64,000 nucleotides of DNA from Fibrobacter succinogenes. GTDB lineage: Bacteria; Fibrobacterota; Fibrobacteria; Fibrobacterales; Fibrobacteraceae. The DNA is taken from NCBI GenBank assembly GCA_902791475.1, contig CADAWC010000013.1, positions 19,081 through 83,080 on the forward strand, given 5' to 3'. Below, one piece after another: positions 34,628-42,838 of this stretch. The translations under genes and the position numbers were made by a program. Within the stretch, counting starts at the first letter, position 1; each line of letters opens with the position of its first letter. A model generated the notes under the pieces. The model was not told the DNA's origin. It worked only from the letters and a program-made list of their open reading frames with translations, and searched no databases.

Positions 34628-36478
34628 TCATCCCAAATTGTCAAGGGCTTCGAAGCGCTCGTAGGCCTGTTCGAGCAAAGCCTCGTCATCGGCAATCTTT
34701 TTCTGGAGTTCCACGATGAGGGTCGCGTTCGTGTAGACCTCGGGCTTGGAAAGTTCCAGCTGGTAGTCGGCAATTTCCTTTTCGAGCTTTTCGATTTTTT
34801 CGGGGAGGGCGGCGTATTCGCGCTCCTCGTTGTAGCTGCGCTTTTTCTTTTTCGCGGGCACGGGGGACGCAGAGGCGGCGCCAGCGTTAGAGCGGGCGAG
34901 CTTTTCGGCTTCGCGTTCGGCGGCCAGGCGGGCGGCCTGGGCGGCTTCCTTGTCGCGAATCTTCTTGTTTGCCTCGTAATCGGAATAACCGCCGACCGCT
35001 TCAAAGACGTGGCCACCCTCTTCGATGGCGAGGATGCCGGTCGCCACGGAGTCGAGGAAGGCACGGTCATGACTGACAGTCAGGACGGTGCCGTTATAGT
35101 CGGCCAAAAGTTCTGCCAAAAGGTCGAGGGTTTCCATGTCCAAGTCGTTCGTCGGTTCGTCAAGCACCAAGACGTTGCTCGGGTGGCTAAAGAGGCACGC
35201 GAGCAAAAGGCGGTTGCGTTCGCCACCGCTAAGCGCACTAATCGGGCCGCGGGCACGGCCTGCCGAGAACAAGAAGTCTTGCAAATAACTTAACACATGG
35301 CGCTTGACGCCGTTCAGCGTGATATAGGCCTGGCCATCACCGATATTCTCGATGAGCGACTTGTCTTCGCGCAGGCGGGTGCGCATCTGGTCGAAATAGG
35401 CAATATGGAGGTTACTGCCCAAACGCACTTCACCCGATTCCGGCTGGAGTTCGCCCAAAATCAGGCGCAAAAGCGTCGTCTTGCCGGAGCCATTCGGCCC
35501 CACAATGCCAATGCGGTCGCCACGGCTGATTTCAGTCGAGAGGTCGTTAATGAGCGGGCTCCCGTCATAGGAATAGCTCACGTTCTTGAGACGCGCGACG
35601 AGGCGCCCGGAACGGTCGGCTTCCGTAATCTGCATGTTCACATTGCCTGTACGGGAGCGGCGGGCCGCGCGTTCTTCGCGCATTTTAATCAAGGCGCGGA
35701 CTCGCCCCTCGTTGCGCGTACGGCGTGCCTGGATGCCCTTGCGGATCCAGACTTCTTCTTCGGCCAATTTCTTATCGAAAAGTGCATTCGCCTTTTCTTC
35801 TTCGGCAAGCGCCTGGTCCCTGAACTGCACAAACTTGTCGTACGGGAAATCCCAACTGCGCACACGGCCACGGTCGAGTTCAAAAATGCGGGTTGCCGTA
35901 CGGCGTACAAAAGCACGGTCATGGCTCACGAACATCACCGCACAAGAAAGGCGCGTCACAATCCCTTCCAGCCACTGGATCGCGGGAATGTCCAAATGGT
36001 TCGTCGGTTCGTCGAGCAAAAGCAAGTCCGGGTCCTCGGCCACGGCACGCGCAAAAAGCACACGGCGCTTCTGGCCACCGCTCAAGCTATCGTAAGGCGC
36101 ATCCGCATCAATGCCCGTCTTCCCGAGAATCGCTTCGGCAGTTGCATTGTGCGCACCATCGTCCAGAACCTTCTTTGAAATCACGGAACCACCGCTCACC
36201 ACCGTAACGCGCCCCATCACAATGTCGCGGACAGTCCCATCGAGATGCGCCGGAATTTCCTGAATCATGCGGGAGACTTTAAGCCCCGTCTTCTTGACGA
36301 TTTCGCCGGAATTCGCTTCCATCTCGCCGGTCAGCACCTTCAAAAGCGTACTCTTACCCTCGCCGTTACGGCCGACAAGGCAAATACGGTCTCCCGCCTC
36401 GATATCAAACGAGACATTATCCAAAAGCGGCGGACCGCCAAAACGCAGCAAAATATTCTGAACCGACAAAATGGGCAT
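34628..36478 (-). CDS. uup: ABC-F ATPase, Uup type
   Basis: A 616-residue cytoplasmic ABC-F protein with two ATPase domains and no membrane segment. Domain 1: Walker A G-R-N-G-E-G-K-S, signature LSGGQKRR, LLLDEPTNHLD. Domain 2: G-P-N-G-S-G-K-T, LSGGERNR, LVLDEPTNDLD. Between them, WIRKGIQARRTRNEGRVRAL is diagnostic of Uup, and the C-terminal coiled coil (about 540-616) matches its DNA/ribosome-binding tail. Acts on ribosomes or branched DNA. The frame extends two codons further (M-F-M-P); the ATG at 36478 fits the family start. Monocistronic, divergent from the D15-type gene. Confidence 0.88.
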   Translation of the reverse strand: MPILSVQNILLRFGGPPLLDNVSFDIEAGDRICLVGRNGEGKSTLLKVLTGEMEANSGEIVKKTGLKVSRMIQEIPAHLDGTVRDIVMGRVTVVSGGSVISKKVLDDGAHNATAEAILGKTGIDADAPYDSLSGGQKRRVLFARAVAEDPDLLLLDEPTNHLDIPAIQWLEGIVTRLSCAVMFVSHDRAFVRRTATRIFELDRGRVRSWDFPYDKFVQFRDQALAEEEKANALFDKKLAEEEVWIRKGIQARRTRNEGRVRALIKMREERAARRSRTGNVNMQITEADRSGRLVARLKNVSYSYDGSPLINDLSTEISRGDRIGIVGPNGSGKTTLLRLILGELQPESGEVRLGSNLHIAYFDQMRTRLREDKSLIENIGDGQAYITLNGVKRHVLSYLQDFLFSAGRARGPISALSGGERNRLLLACLFSHPSNVLVLDEPTNDLDMETLDLLAELLADYNGTVLTVSHDRAFLDSVATGILAIEEGGHVFEAVGGYSDYEANKKIRDKEAAQAARLAAEREAEKLARSNAGAASASPVPAKKKKRSYNEEREYAALPEKIEKLEKEIADYQLELSKPEVYTNATLIVELQKKIADDEALLEQAYERFEALDNLG

Positions 36479-36552
36479 AAACAAACCCTTCTATAAATAC
36501 TTTTTCCCATTGAAAAATAGAAAAAACGTTTAATTATCTAAATTTGAGCGAA

Positions 36553-37680
36553 ATGCGTTTCTTGACCCAAAAGCTATTGACTCTAGCGGCCATCGCTGCA
36601 CCTGCATTTGCAGAGGCAGAAACCACCGTGCCAAGCCTAGCGGATACAACCGCCACCGTGAGCGATTCAACGGATGACTTCCAACGTCTTTCGGTAGTTC
36701 CCATTCTTGGCTACACCGAAGAGACTCAGTACCAATTTGGCGCCATGGCGATAGTCTTCTTCAAGCCCGAGTTCGAAGGCGGCAAAGCCTCGGAACTGGA
36801 CCTCTCATTCTATGGGACATCGCGCAAGCAATTCACAAGTTCCGTTTCACCCAAGTTCTACTTTTTAAACGAGCTCATCTCGGGCGTGGTAGACCTTCAC
36901 TATGAGGATTGGGTCGGCAACTACTTTGGTCAGGGCAATAACCCCGACATTAACGACTTCTACAAGTTCGACCGCAAAACATTCTACTTCACCTCCCTAG
37001 TCAAGACAAACTTTGGCACAAAGCAGTGGCTAAAGGATTTCCGTTACGGGATGTTTTTTGAATTCAACAAAACCAATATCGATTTCAACTACCATTACCA
37101 CGGAAACATCGAGCGCCCCGAAAAAATGAATGGCTGGCGAAACGGTATCGGTTACCACTTGTCTATCGACGCCCGCGACAACACCAACTGGGCAAGGCAC
37201 GGCTACCTCGTCCAGTGGGGGCACTACTTTTATAACAAAGGAATGGGCGACTACGACTACACCCATCAGGAACTCGATGTCCGCGGTTATACAGAATTCA
37301 TCTGGAATACATCCATGGCATACGGCTTCCTCTGGCAGCGCGTAGACGGGAACGCCCCCTTTGACAAGCTTGCCGGTTCAGATGGCCTTAAGCGCTTCCG
37401 TGGTGTCGAAAAGAACTACTTCTATGGTAACCAGGCCATATTCCTGCAAATGGAATTCCGCAAAAAACTGTTCTGGCGACTCGCCGGGGATATCTTCTTC
37501 GAAGGCGGAAAGACAGGCGATTACTTTAGTGACCTTATGCGTAACAAGTGGCACAAGAGCATAGGCTTCGGGGGGAGGTTCGCCCTCAACCAGAAAGAAA
37601 ACTTGTACGCACGCTGTGAATTTTCATGGGTCGATTTCAAGCACCTCGGCATGACGATGTACGTCCGCGATGCGTTTTAG
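36553..37680 (+). CDS. Outer-membrane surface antigen (D15/Omp85-like barrel)
   Basis: A 375-residue outer-membrane barrel with signal peptide (LLTLAAIAAPAFA). Barrel strands look like the bacterial surface antigen (D15) family: LDLSFYGTSRKQFTSSVSPKFY, GIGYHLSIDARDNTNWARHGYLVQW, ELDVRGYTEF, FRGVEKNYFYGNQAIFLQMEFR, IFFEGGKTGDYF; the last residue is Phe, the BAM recognition signal. POTRA domains are absent, so it is a short Omp85-type protein rather than BamA. ATG 36553 is used; a TTG three codons upstream is possible. Function unknown, perhaps lipid or protein export. Confidence 0.8.
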   Translation: MRFLTQKLLTLAAIAAPAFAEAETTVPSLADTTATVSDSTDDFQRLSVVPILGYTEETQYQFGAMAIVFFKPEFEGGKASELDLSFYGTSRKQFTSSVSPKFYFLNELISGVVDLHYEDWVGNYFGQGNNPDINDFYKFDRKTFYFTSLVKTNFGTKQWLKDFRYGMFFEFNKTNIDFNYHYHGNIERPEKMNGWRNGIGYHLSIDARDNTNWARHGYLVQWGHYFYNKGMGDYDYTHQELDVRGYTEFIWNTSMAYGFLWQRVDGNAPFDKLAGSDGLKRFRGVEKNYFYGNQAIFLQMEFRKKLFWRLAGDIFFEGGKTGDYFSDLMRNKWHKSIGFGGRFALNQKENLYARCEFSWVDFKHLGMTMYVRDAF

Positions 37681-37800
37681 GTTACAGGTTATAGGTATTA
37701 GAATTAGTATCATGCACTTTGTGCATACTATTATAGGGCGGCTTCGCCGCGATTATTAACCTGAAACCTAACTCCTAAAACCTAACACCTCTCTCGTCTA
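37678..37800. repeat. Inverted TAGGTT...AACCTAA repeat at stop codon
   Basis: TAGGTTACAGGTTATAGGTATTAG starts with the stop codon of the barrel gene; then come an ATGCACTTTGTGCAT hairpin, a GGCGGCTTCGCCGC hairpin, and AACCTGAAACCTAACTCCTAAAACCTAACACCT, the inverse of the repeat at 25135; ends in CTCTCTCGTC. Confidence 0.75.
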
Positions 37801-37803
37801 AAC

Positions 37804-37838
37804 AAAAAAGCGGACGCAAACCCAAGGTCTGCATCCGC
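37804..37838 (-). terminator. Terminator of nuoA
   Basis: GCGGACGCA (37810-37818) / TGCATCCGC (37830-37838) stem with a wobble, AAAAAA at 37804-37809 giving the T run on the minus strand. Confidence 0.8.
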
Positions 37839-37871
37839 CATTTTGAGATAGAATAATCAACGGTTTAAGGA

Positions 37872-38264
37872 TTAGTCCTTAACGCTGTTCCAGTCCAACA
37901 CACCCTTCTTCAAGAGGTAGATGTAACCGGCTTCGAGAATCAGGAGGAAGCCAAGGAGGATGAACAGCAATTCCCAGCCGCCAGCGAGGAACTGGATGGT
38001 CCAGGGATAAATAAAGGCGACTTCGAGGTCAAACACCAAGAAGAGCATTGCCACCATGTAGTACTTCACCGGATAGCGTTCGTTGGCCGTACCAGAAACG
38101 TGAGCAAGGCCACATTCGTAAGCAGAACCCTTAATAATGGTGTGCTTGATCTTGCCCGGGTGCAAAACCCAGTTGGCGACAAGAAGAACTGTGGGGATGC
38201 AAAGAGCCATGATCACGAGAATCGTCATGGCGAAGGTGGTGTCGAAAATTTCAACATTGCTCAT
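37872..38264 (-). CDS. nuoA: NADH-quinone oxidoreductase subunit A, isolated gene
   Basis: A 130-residue complex I membrane subunit with three transmembrane helices (about 12-33, 70-92, 97-118). The family signature Y-E-C-G is in SAYECGLAHVSG and FLVFDLEVAFIYPW is the conserved second helix. ATG 38264 (M-S-N-V-E-I-F) is the natural start; the frame runs 15 codons upstream through the promoter. Complex I subunit A normally heads a nuoA-N operon, but here both neighbours are unrelated and on the other strand or separated by terminators, so the gene is alone. Confidence 0.93.
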   Translation of the reverse strand: MSNVEIFDTTFAMTILVIMALCIPTVLLVANWVLHPGKIKHTIIKGSAYECGLAHVSGTANERYPVKYYMVAMLFLVFDLEVAFIYPWTIQFLAGGWELLFILLGFLLILEAGYIYLLKKGVLDWNSVKD

Positions 38265-38269
38265 AGTGA

Positions 38270-38292
38270 TTCCAAAGATAGTAAAAAAGTTT
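38270..38292 (-). promoter_or_regulatory. Candidate promoter of nuoA, near-leaderless
   Basis: Minus strand AACTTTTTTACTATCTTTGG; TATCTT at 38280-38275 ends only 10 nt before the ATG, so the transcript would have almost no leader. Confidence 0.45.
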
Positions 38293-38333
38293 TTGCTACA
38301 GCAAACCATTTTTGTAAACTATATTTGGTAATC

Positions 38334-39236
38334 ATGAAGAAAAATCTCCTTTCTTTCGTTCTTATAGGGGCCTCCACCCTCTTTTTGGGCTGTTCGGACG
38401 ATCCAAGTCCGGTAGCACCGATTATTTCCGAAGGATCTTCCTCGTCCACAACACCAAGTCTTTCCTCCGGCTCTCAACAAAGCGTTTCCTCCTCCACTGT
38501 CGTCATCGGCATCAGAGACACGACTGAAAAACACCAAACGGTAACTGTTCCCAGCCAGTCGAGCATCCAGCACCCCGACATGGTCGACGAAAGTCAAACG
38601 TTCTGCATTTGGACCTCCGGTTGCGAAGCCACGGTAAAGCCGCGTTCATCATCCTCCAAGGCAGCTCCGGTCGCAAAGAGTTCCTCTAGCAATGGCGGTA
38701 TCACCATCGACACGCCCGAAAACAAGGAACCCGTTGTCCAAGGTCTCAAGATGACCGACACGCGCGACAACCAGACCTACAACCTTATTCAAGTTGGCAC
38801 AAAACTCTGGATGGCACAGGACATCAATTACGCCATCGCGAACAGCGAATGCTACAACGAATCCGACGCCAACTGCGCTACCAACGGAAGACTTTACACA
38901 TTCAACGGCGCCCAGAAGGCATGCCCGACCGGTTGGAGAATCCCGACCAGGGAAGAAGCACAAGCTGCACTCGACGACGAGTCCATGCCTTGGAGCTATA
39001 GCGGACGTTGCAAGGACGGCGACTGCAACTTCATGGGCGACATGGGTTTCCACTGGACATCCGGCACCCCGGAATCCGGCGACAAGAAATTCGACGAAAA
39101 CGGCGGCACAAGCGGAGCTCTCATTATCGTGGAGAAATCTCCTGAATACGTCAAGGACAAGGAAGGCGAAGACAGATTGTTCTTCCAGGTCGATTCCAAG
39201 ACGAAACGCTTCAGCGTCCGTTGCGTCCAAGAATAA
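38334..39236 (+). CDS. FISUMP-domain lipoprotein
   Basis: A 300-residue lipoprotein: lipobox L-F-L-G-C with Cys 20, ATG 38334. A Ser/Thr-rich linker (about 22-120) with scattered Cys leads to the Fibrobacter succinogenes major paralogous domain (about 128-300): LKMTDTRDNQTYNLIQVGTKLWMAQDINYA, GRLYTFNGAQKACPTGWRIPTREE, HWTSGTPES and the terminal FSVRCVQE. The fold is related to C-type-lectin-like/SUMF-type cores in other annotation; no enzymatic residues are known. Surface location expected. A large frame upstream overlaps nuoA on the other strand and is not coding. Confidence 0.9.
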   Translation: MKKNLLSFVLIGASTLFLGCSDDPSPVAPIISEGSSSSTTPSLSSGSQQSVSSSTVVIGIRDTTEKHQTVTVPSQSSIQHPDMVDESQTFCIWTSGCEATVKPRSSSSKAAPVAKSSSSNGGITIDTPENKEPVVQGLKMTDTRDNQTYNLIQVGTKLWMAQDINYAIANSECYNESDANCATNGRLYTFNGAQKACPTGWRIPTREEAQAALDDESMPWSYSGRCKDGDCNFMGDMGFHWTSGTPESGDKKFDENGGTSGALIIVEKSPEYVKDKEGEDRLFFQVDSKTKRFSVRCVQE

Positions 39237-39261
39237 AAACGAATTTCCTCCTTACAATAAA

Positions 39262-39285
39262 GACTCCGCGCGAGCGGAGTCTTTT
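39262..39285 (+). terminator. Terminator after the FISUMP gene
   Basis: GACTCCGC (39262-39269) / GCGGAGTC (39274-39281) then TTTT. Confidence 0.88.
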
Positions 39286-39332
39286 CCGTTTTCCACAAGA
39301 ACCGCCTCCTCAACTTTACTAAATTCCCTCTT

Positions 39333-40736
39333 ATGCTACGTTCAAAGTACCAGATGCTCACGGATTCACTTTCCGAGAACATTTTCAAGACGAGGACCCA
39401 GGCAAACCCCATTATGCTGGTGGTGCTCGCCTATCTTCTACTCATTGCAATTGGCACCGGGCTTTTAAGTCTTCCCGTATCGACTACCCGTCCCATAGAT
39501 TTTATCGAAGCATTTTTCACATCGATGTCAGCCGTCTGCGTCACCGGGCTTTCCGTTGTCGATATTTCTTCTACATATACAGATACAGGCCACTGGTTCA
39601 TCATCGTCCTCATGCAGCTTGGCGGACTCGGCATCATGACCGCATCTACGACACTTATCTTGCTTGCCGGCATGCACCCAGGATTTAGCCACCAGTCCGT
39701 ATTCTTCTCCGAATTTACGCAAGAAGGAAACATCGACGCAGGCCGCATCCTCCGTGCCGTGATCCCCTTTACGCTTGTCCTTGAACTCATCGGCGGCATC
39801 GTCTACTTCACGCAGTTCGAATCGATGGAAATGTACGACCGCATCTTATGCTCCGTTTTCCAGGCGGTCAGCTCGTTCTGCGGTGTGGGCTTTACGTTGT
39901 TCCCCGATTCGCTTGTAAGCTTCCAATACAACCCTGTCATGAACATCACCACATGCATCCTCGTGCTGGCAGGCGGTTTCGGATTTTTGGCCATTGCAGA
40001 ACTGCGCTACATCTTCGACTTTAACCACAAGGAAATCCGCCGAGTTTCATTACACACACGAATCGCAACTTACGGCACAATCATCGTCATCCTCGCAAGC
40101 ATTCTCGTCTTCTCGTTCACCGAATGGAACAACCTCTTTAGCGGACACACCATAGGCGAGAACGCGCAATCCGTATTTTTCATGGCATTCTCAAGCCGTA
40201 CGGCAGGGCTCAACTCCGTAAACATCCCCGACCTCACGCAGGCATCGCTATTCTTCTTTATTATCATCATGTTCATCGGCGCAAACCCGGGTAGCTGTGG
40301 TGGCGGCATCAAGATTACGACCGCAGCAGTCATCGGGCTTTTGGGCATAAACAGGCTGCTTGGCAGGGAAAAGACCCAGGTCATGGGACGCACCATCCCA
40401 AACAACACCGTTGATAAGGCCATTCGAATTTTCGTCGTTGCCATAGTCGTGATTGCAGCGGCAACGCTCATCCTCCTCTGTACCGAAATCCCCACAGGCA
40501 CCGCTTACTCCGCCAATAGCTCCCCGTTCCTCAAAATTCTGTTCGAAGTTGTGAGCGCGTATGCCACATGCGGACTCTCGATGGGACTCACCGAAGAACT
40601 CTCCACGGTCGGGAAAATCGTCATCTGCTGCGTGATGTTCATCGGGCGAATGGGCCCGTTGTTCCTGATTTCGGCCGTCGCAGGCAAGCTCCAGGACACC
40701 GCCTATTACGCCGAAGAAGACATTATGGTGGGGTAG
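39333..40736 (+). CDS. ktrB: Potassium uptake channel subunit KtrB/TrkH type
   Basis: A 467-residue inner-membrane K+ translocating subunit of the TrkH/KtrB superfamily. Four M-P-M repeats, each with a selectivity-filter Gly: SAVCVTGLSV, SSFCGVGFTL, SSRTAGLNSV and AYATCGLSMG; also GANPGSCGGGIKITT. Length and short N-terminus favour KtrB over TrkH. Works with the RCK regulatory subunit encoded 133 bp downstream, separated only by a hairpin/AGAACTTAG repeat. Takes up K+ with Na+ or H+ as known for relatives. Confidence 0.92.
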   Translation: MLRSKYQMLTDSLSENIFKTRTQANPIMLVVLAYLLLIAIGTGLLSLPVSTTRPIDFIEAFFTSMSAVCVTGLSVVDISSTYTDTGHWFIIVLMQLGGLGIMTASTTLILLAGMHPGFSHQSVFFSEFTQEGNIDAGRILRAVIPFTLVLELIGGIVYFTQFESMEMYDRILCSVFQAVSSFCGVGFTLFPDSLVSFQYNPVMNITTCILVLAGGFGFLAIAELRYIFDFNHKEIRRVSLHTRIATYGTIIVILASILVFSFTEWNNLFSGHTIGENAQSVFFMAFSSRTAGLNSVNIPDLTQASLFFFIIIMFIGANPGSCGGGIKITTAAVIGLLGINRLLGREKTQVMGRTIPNNTVDKAIRIFVVAIVVIAAATLILLCTEIPTGTAYSANSSPFLKILFEVVSAYATCGLSMGLTEELSTVGKIVICCVMFIGRMGPLFLISAVAGKLQDTAYYAEEDIMVG

Positions 40737-40737
40737 C

Positions 40738-40860
40738 GCGCCCTATCGGGCGCAGTTGGCAGAACTTAGTCGGTAGAACTTAGATAAAACACATCAAAAT
40801 CCATTTTTTTCACTCTATTTTCCAAATACTAAGTTCTAAGCTCTAAGCTCTAAGTTCTAT
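40738..40860 (+). repeat. Hairpin plus AGAACTTAG repeat inside ktr operon
   Basis: Starts 2 bp after the ktrB stop with GCGCCC-TATC-GGGCGC (40738-40753), then AGTTGGCAGAACTTAGTCGGTAGAACTTAG, an AT-rich spacer, and CTAAGTTCTAAGCTCTAAGCTCTAAGTTCTA (40829-40859), the inverse unit, ending 10 bp before ktrA. Confidence 0.85.
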
Positions 40861-40869
40861 ATTTACCGC

Positions 40870-41529
40870 ATGGCTTCTAGACAATTCGTTATTATCGGTC
40901 TTGGAAATTCGGCAAACTACCTTGCCCGTCATTTGACGTCGCTGGGTCATGACATCATGGTCATCGACTCGCACCCCGAAAAAGTCCAAGACTTCGCCAG
41001 CATGGTCTCGCAAGCTGTTGTCGCCGACAGTACCCGCAAAAAGCAGCTTGCCTCCATCCCGTCACTGACCAAGGCGGATAGCGTCATTGTCTGCATCGGT
41101 GATAATTTGGAAGCATCCCTCCTCACCATCCTGAACCTAAAGGAACTCGGCGTAAAGCACATCATCGCAAAGTCGAGCAGTGCAGAACACACGAGTATTT
41201 TGGAAAAGCTCGGCGTCACGGACATTTTCCACCCAGAACGCGACGCCGCCATCAGCCTTGCCGAACGCTTGAACCGCCCGAACATGGTCGACTTTCTCCC
41301 GTTCATGGAAGGCTATTCCATCGTGGAACTTGTCTGCCCCAAGCAATTTATCGGTAAAACTCTTAAGACGCTGTCGCTCACGCACAAGTACGGCGTGCAG
41401 GTAATCGCCATCCGCGACCCGCAAGAACCGACTCCCAAGATCGGTAACATCGCCGATGTCATCTTGCAAGAAGACGACGTGCTGTTCATCATCGGGCCAA
41501 ACGAGGCCCTCGACAAATTAAAAGACTAA
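40870..41529 (+). CDS. ktrA: Potassium uptake regulatory subunit KtrA (RCK)
   Basis: A 219-residue cytoplasmic RCK protein that gates KtrB in response to nucleotides. RCK_N about 4-125 with the Rossmann start FVIIGLGNSANYLARHL (the third Gly of GxGxxG is replaced) and acidic VIDSHPEKV; RCK_C about 135-219. Together with ktrB it makes a complete uptake system. The stop overlaps the stop of the convergent PerR-like gene by a few bases. Confidence 0.92.
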   Translation: MASRQFVIIGLGNSANYLARHLTSLGHDIMVIDSHPEKVQDFASMVSQAVVADSTRKKQLASIPSLTKADSVIVCIGDNLEASLLTILNLKELGVKHIIAKSSSAEHTSILEKLGVTDIFHPERDAAISLAERLNRPNMVDFLPFMEGYSIVELVCPKQFIGKTLKTLSLTHKYGVQVIAIRDPQEPTPKIGNIADVILQEDDVLFIIGPNEALDKLKD

Positions 41530-41972
41530 TTTCCGAATGTCACGCCCGCCTCCGCGCGGGCATCTCCATCTCCGACCGCGCACTTGTCGCACAGCCCGAA
41601 CATATAAAGCGACGTTCCCTGCAAGGTAAATCCCGGGGGAATCATTTGTGTGCAATCTGGCGGCGCTATAAAGATATCGTAGACCTTGCCGCATTTTTTG
41701 CACTTGAAATGGCTATGCGGAGAGCAGTCCGCATCGTAGCGCAAGAAGCCGTCGCCAAAATCCAGCGAAATCGCAAGATTATTCTCAAGCAAAAGCTCCA
41801 ATGTATTGTAGACCGTCGTGCGCGAAAGCGACGGGTATTTTGGCAAAAGCGCCATATAAATTTCATCGACCGTCGGATGCGTCTTGACGCCCCGCAGGTA
41901 TTGATAGACACAGACCCTCTGTAGCGACGGCCTAATGCCATGATCCTTGAGTATGCTTGCCGTTTCTTGCAT
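41526..41972 (-). CDS. Fur-family regulator, PerR-like
   Basis: A 148-residue DNA-binding metalloregulator. ATG 41972 follows AAAAGGGG; a longer frame upstream is not conserved. N-terminal winged helix (SLQRVCVYQYL, SLSRTTVYNTLELL), then R-Y-D-A-D-C-S-P-H-S-H-F-K-C-K-K-C, which has the His/Asp layout of PerR, and a second C-D-K-C for the structural zinc. It follows the reverse rubrerythrin gene, so it likely represses peroxide defence until oxidised. Oddity: the last about 13 residues (G-D-G-D-A-R-A-E-A-G-V-T) are encoded by a REP-like palindrome and the stop lies beyond it. Confidence 0.88.
   Translation of the reverse strand: MQETASILKDHGIRPSLQRVCVYQYLRGVKTHPTVDEIYMALLPKYPSLSRTTVYNTLELLLENNLAISLDFGDGFLRYDADCSPHSHFKCKKCGKVYDIFIAPPDCTQMIPPGFTLQGTSLYMFGLCDKCAVGDGDARAEAGVTFGN
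41539..41568. repeat. REP-like palindrome inside the 3' end of the PerR-like gene
   Basis: Minus strand GGAGATGCCCGCGCGGAGGCGGGCGTGACAT; same family as 17366 and 31378. It lies in the coding frame and ends about 10 bp before the overlapping stops of the two convergent genes. Confidence 0.88.
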
Positions 41973-41996
41973 ATCACACCCCTTTTCAAACATTCC

Positions 41997-42037
41997 AAAA
42001 AAAAACGGCCCGAACGCCTTAAGACGTCCGGAACCGC
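41997..42037 (-). terminator. Hairpin with T run between rubrerythrin and PerR-like gene
   Basis: Minus strand CGGTTCCGGACG...CGTTCGGGCCG with nine T. It may partly terminate the transcript so that the enzyme is made in excess over the regulator. Confidence 0.65.
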
Positions 42038-42051
42038 ACCACGCTCCATTC

Positions 42052-42609
42052 TTACTTGAAGTAGCGTCCGAGCAAGCCCTGGAAAGCAGAGCCGTGACGA
42101 GCCTCGTCCTTGCACATTTCATGAACGGTGTCATGGATGGCATCGTAGCCGAGTTCCTTGGCGCGCTTTGCGAGAGCGAGCTTGCCTTCAGTAGCACCCG
42201 CTTCTGCAGCCACGCGAAGTTCCAGGTTCTTCTTGGTGTCGGCATAGACGACTTCGCCCAAGAGTTCTGCGAACTTGGCGGCGTGTTCCGCTTCTTCAAA
42301 AGCGATGCGCTTGTAAGCTTCTGCCACTTCCGGGAATCCTTCACGATCTGCCTGGCGGCTCATTGCAAGGTACATACCCACTTCGGTACATTCACCCGCA
42401 AAATTCTCGCGGAGGCCCTGCACCACTTCGGCATCCAAGCCCTGAGCGACACCGACCTTGTGTTCGTCAGCCCAGACAATCTTCCCTGCAGCAGGCGTTT
42501 CCACCTTTTCGAAGAACTTGCTCTTCGGAGCATGGCACTGCGGGCATTCTTCCGGAGCTTCCGGACCCATGTGAACATAACCGCAAACTTTGCAAACCCA
42601 GACCTTCAT
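42052..42609 (-). CDS. Reverse rubrerythrin (rubredoxin plus di-iron ferritin-like domain)
   Basis: A 185-residue peroxide-reducing protein. The N-terminal rubredoxin domain has C6-x2-C9 and C22-x2-C25; residues about 45-185 are the di-iron four-helix bundle with [45 protein letters not shown] and [12 protein letters not shown]. The rubredoxin-first order is that of reverse rubrerythrin, a main hydrogen peroxide and oxygen reductase of anaerobes. Strong AAGGAGA before the ATG. A PerR-like operator lies 72 bp upstream and a PerR-like gene follows, indicating peroxide-inducible control. Confidence 0.94.
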   Translation of the reverse strand: MKVWVCKVCGYVHMGPEAPEECPQCHAPKSKFFEKVETPAAGKIVWADEHKVGVAQGLDAEVVQGLRENFAGECTEVGMYLAMSRQADREGFPEVAEAYKRIAFEEAEHAAKFAELLGEVVYADTKKNLELRVAAEAGATEGKLALAKRAKELGYDAIHDTVHEMCKDEARHGSAFQGLLGRYFK

Positions 42610-42680
42610 ATCTTCTCCTTTTCCGCGATGCGGAATTTGATGAAAAGTTACAAAAAATTGTTTTAATTTTATTCCTATTT

Positions 42681-42695
42681 TTGTAACGATTACAA
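42681..42695. promoter_or_regulatory. PerR/Fur-box-like 7-1-7 palindrome
   Basis: TTGTAACGATTACAA: TTGTAAC-G-ATTACAA has the 7-1-7 symmetry of PerR boxes with one mismatch. It sits in the AT-rich promoter region of the rubrerythrin gene; a half-site-like GTTACAAAAAATTGT lies nearer the gene at about 42647. Confidence 0.7.
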
Positions 42696-42785
42696 ATATA
42701 TAATTATTTCAACAAAAGTCAATAGTTTAAAGAGAAAAAAATTTAATTCTTGCATTTTGCCGAAATTTCATTAAATCGACAGCAT

Positions 42786-42809
42786 AAAAAAAACGACCCG
42801 TAAGGGTCG
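42786..42809 (-). terminator. Terminator of the gene at 42839
   Basis: CGACCC-GTAA-GGGTCG (42794-42809) with eight A at 42786-42793 on the plus strand. Confidence 0.88.
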
Positions 42810-42838
42810 ATTTAGCATTTTTAGCTTTTTAGGAAATC

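Noticed and set aside
38100..38333. Upstream extension of the FISUMP lipoprotein
   Set aside because: It is antisense to nuoA and would hide the lipoprotein signal at 38334.
41973..42344. N-terminal extension of the PerR-like protein to 272 residues
   Set aside because: The extra 124 codons overlap the rubrerythrin gene in another frame and cross the T-run hairpin; the Fur family starts at 41972.
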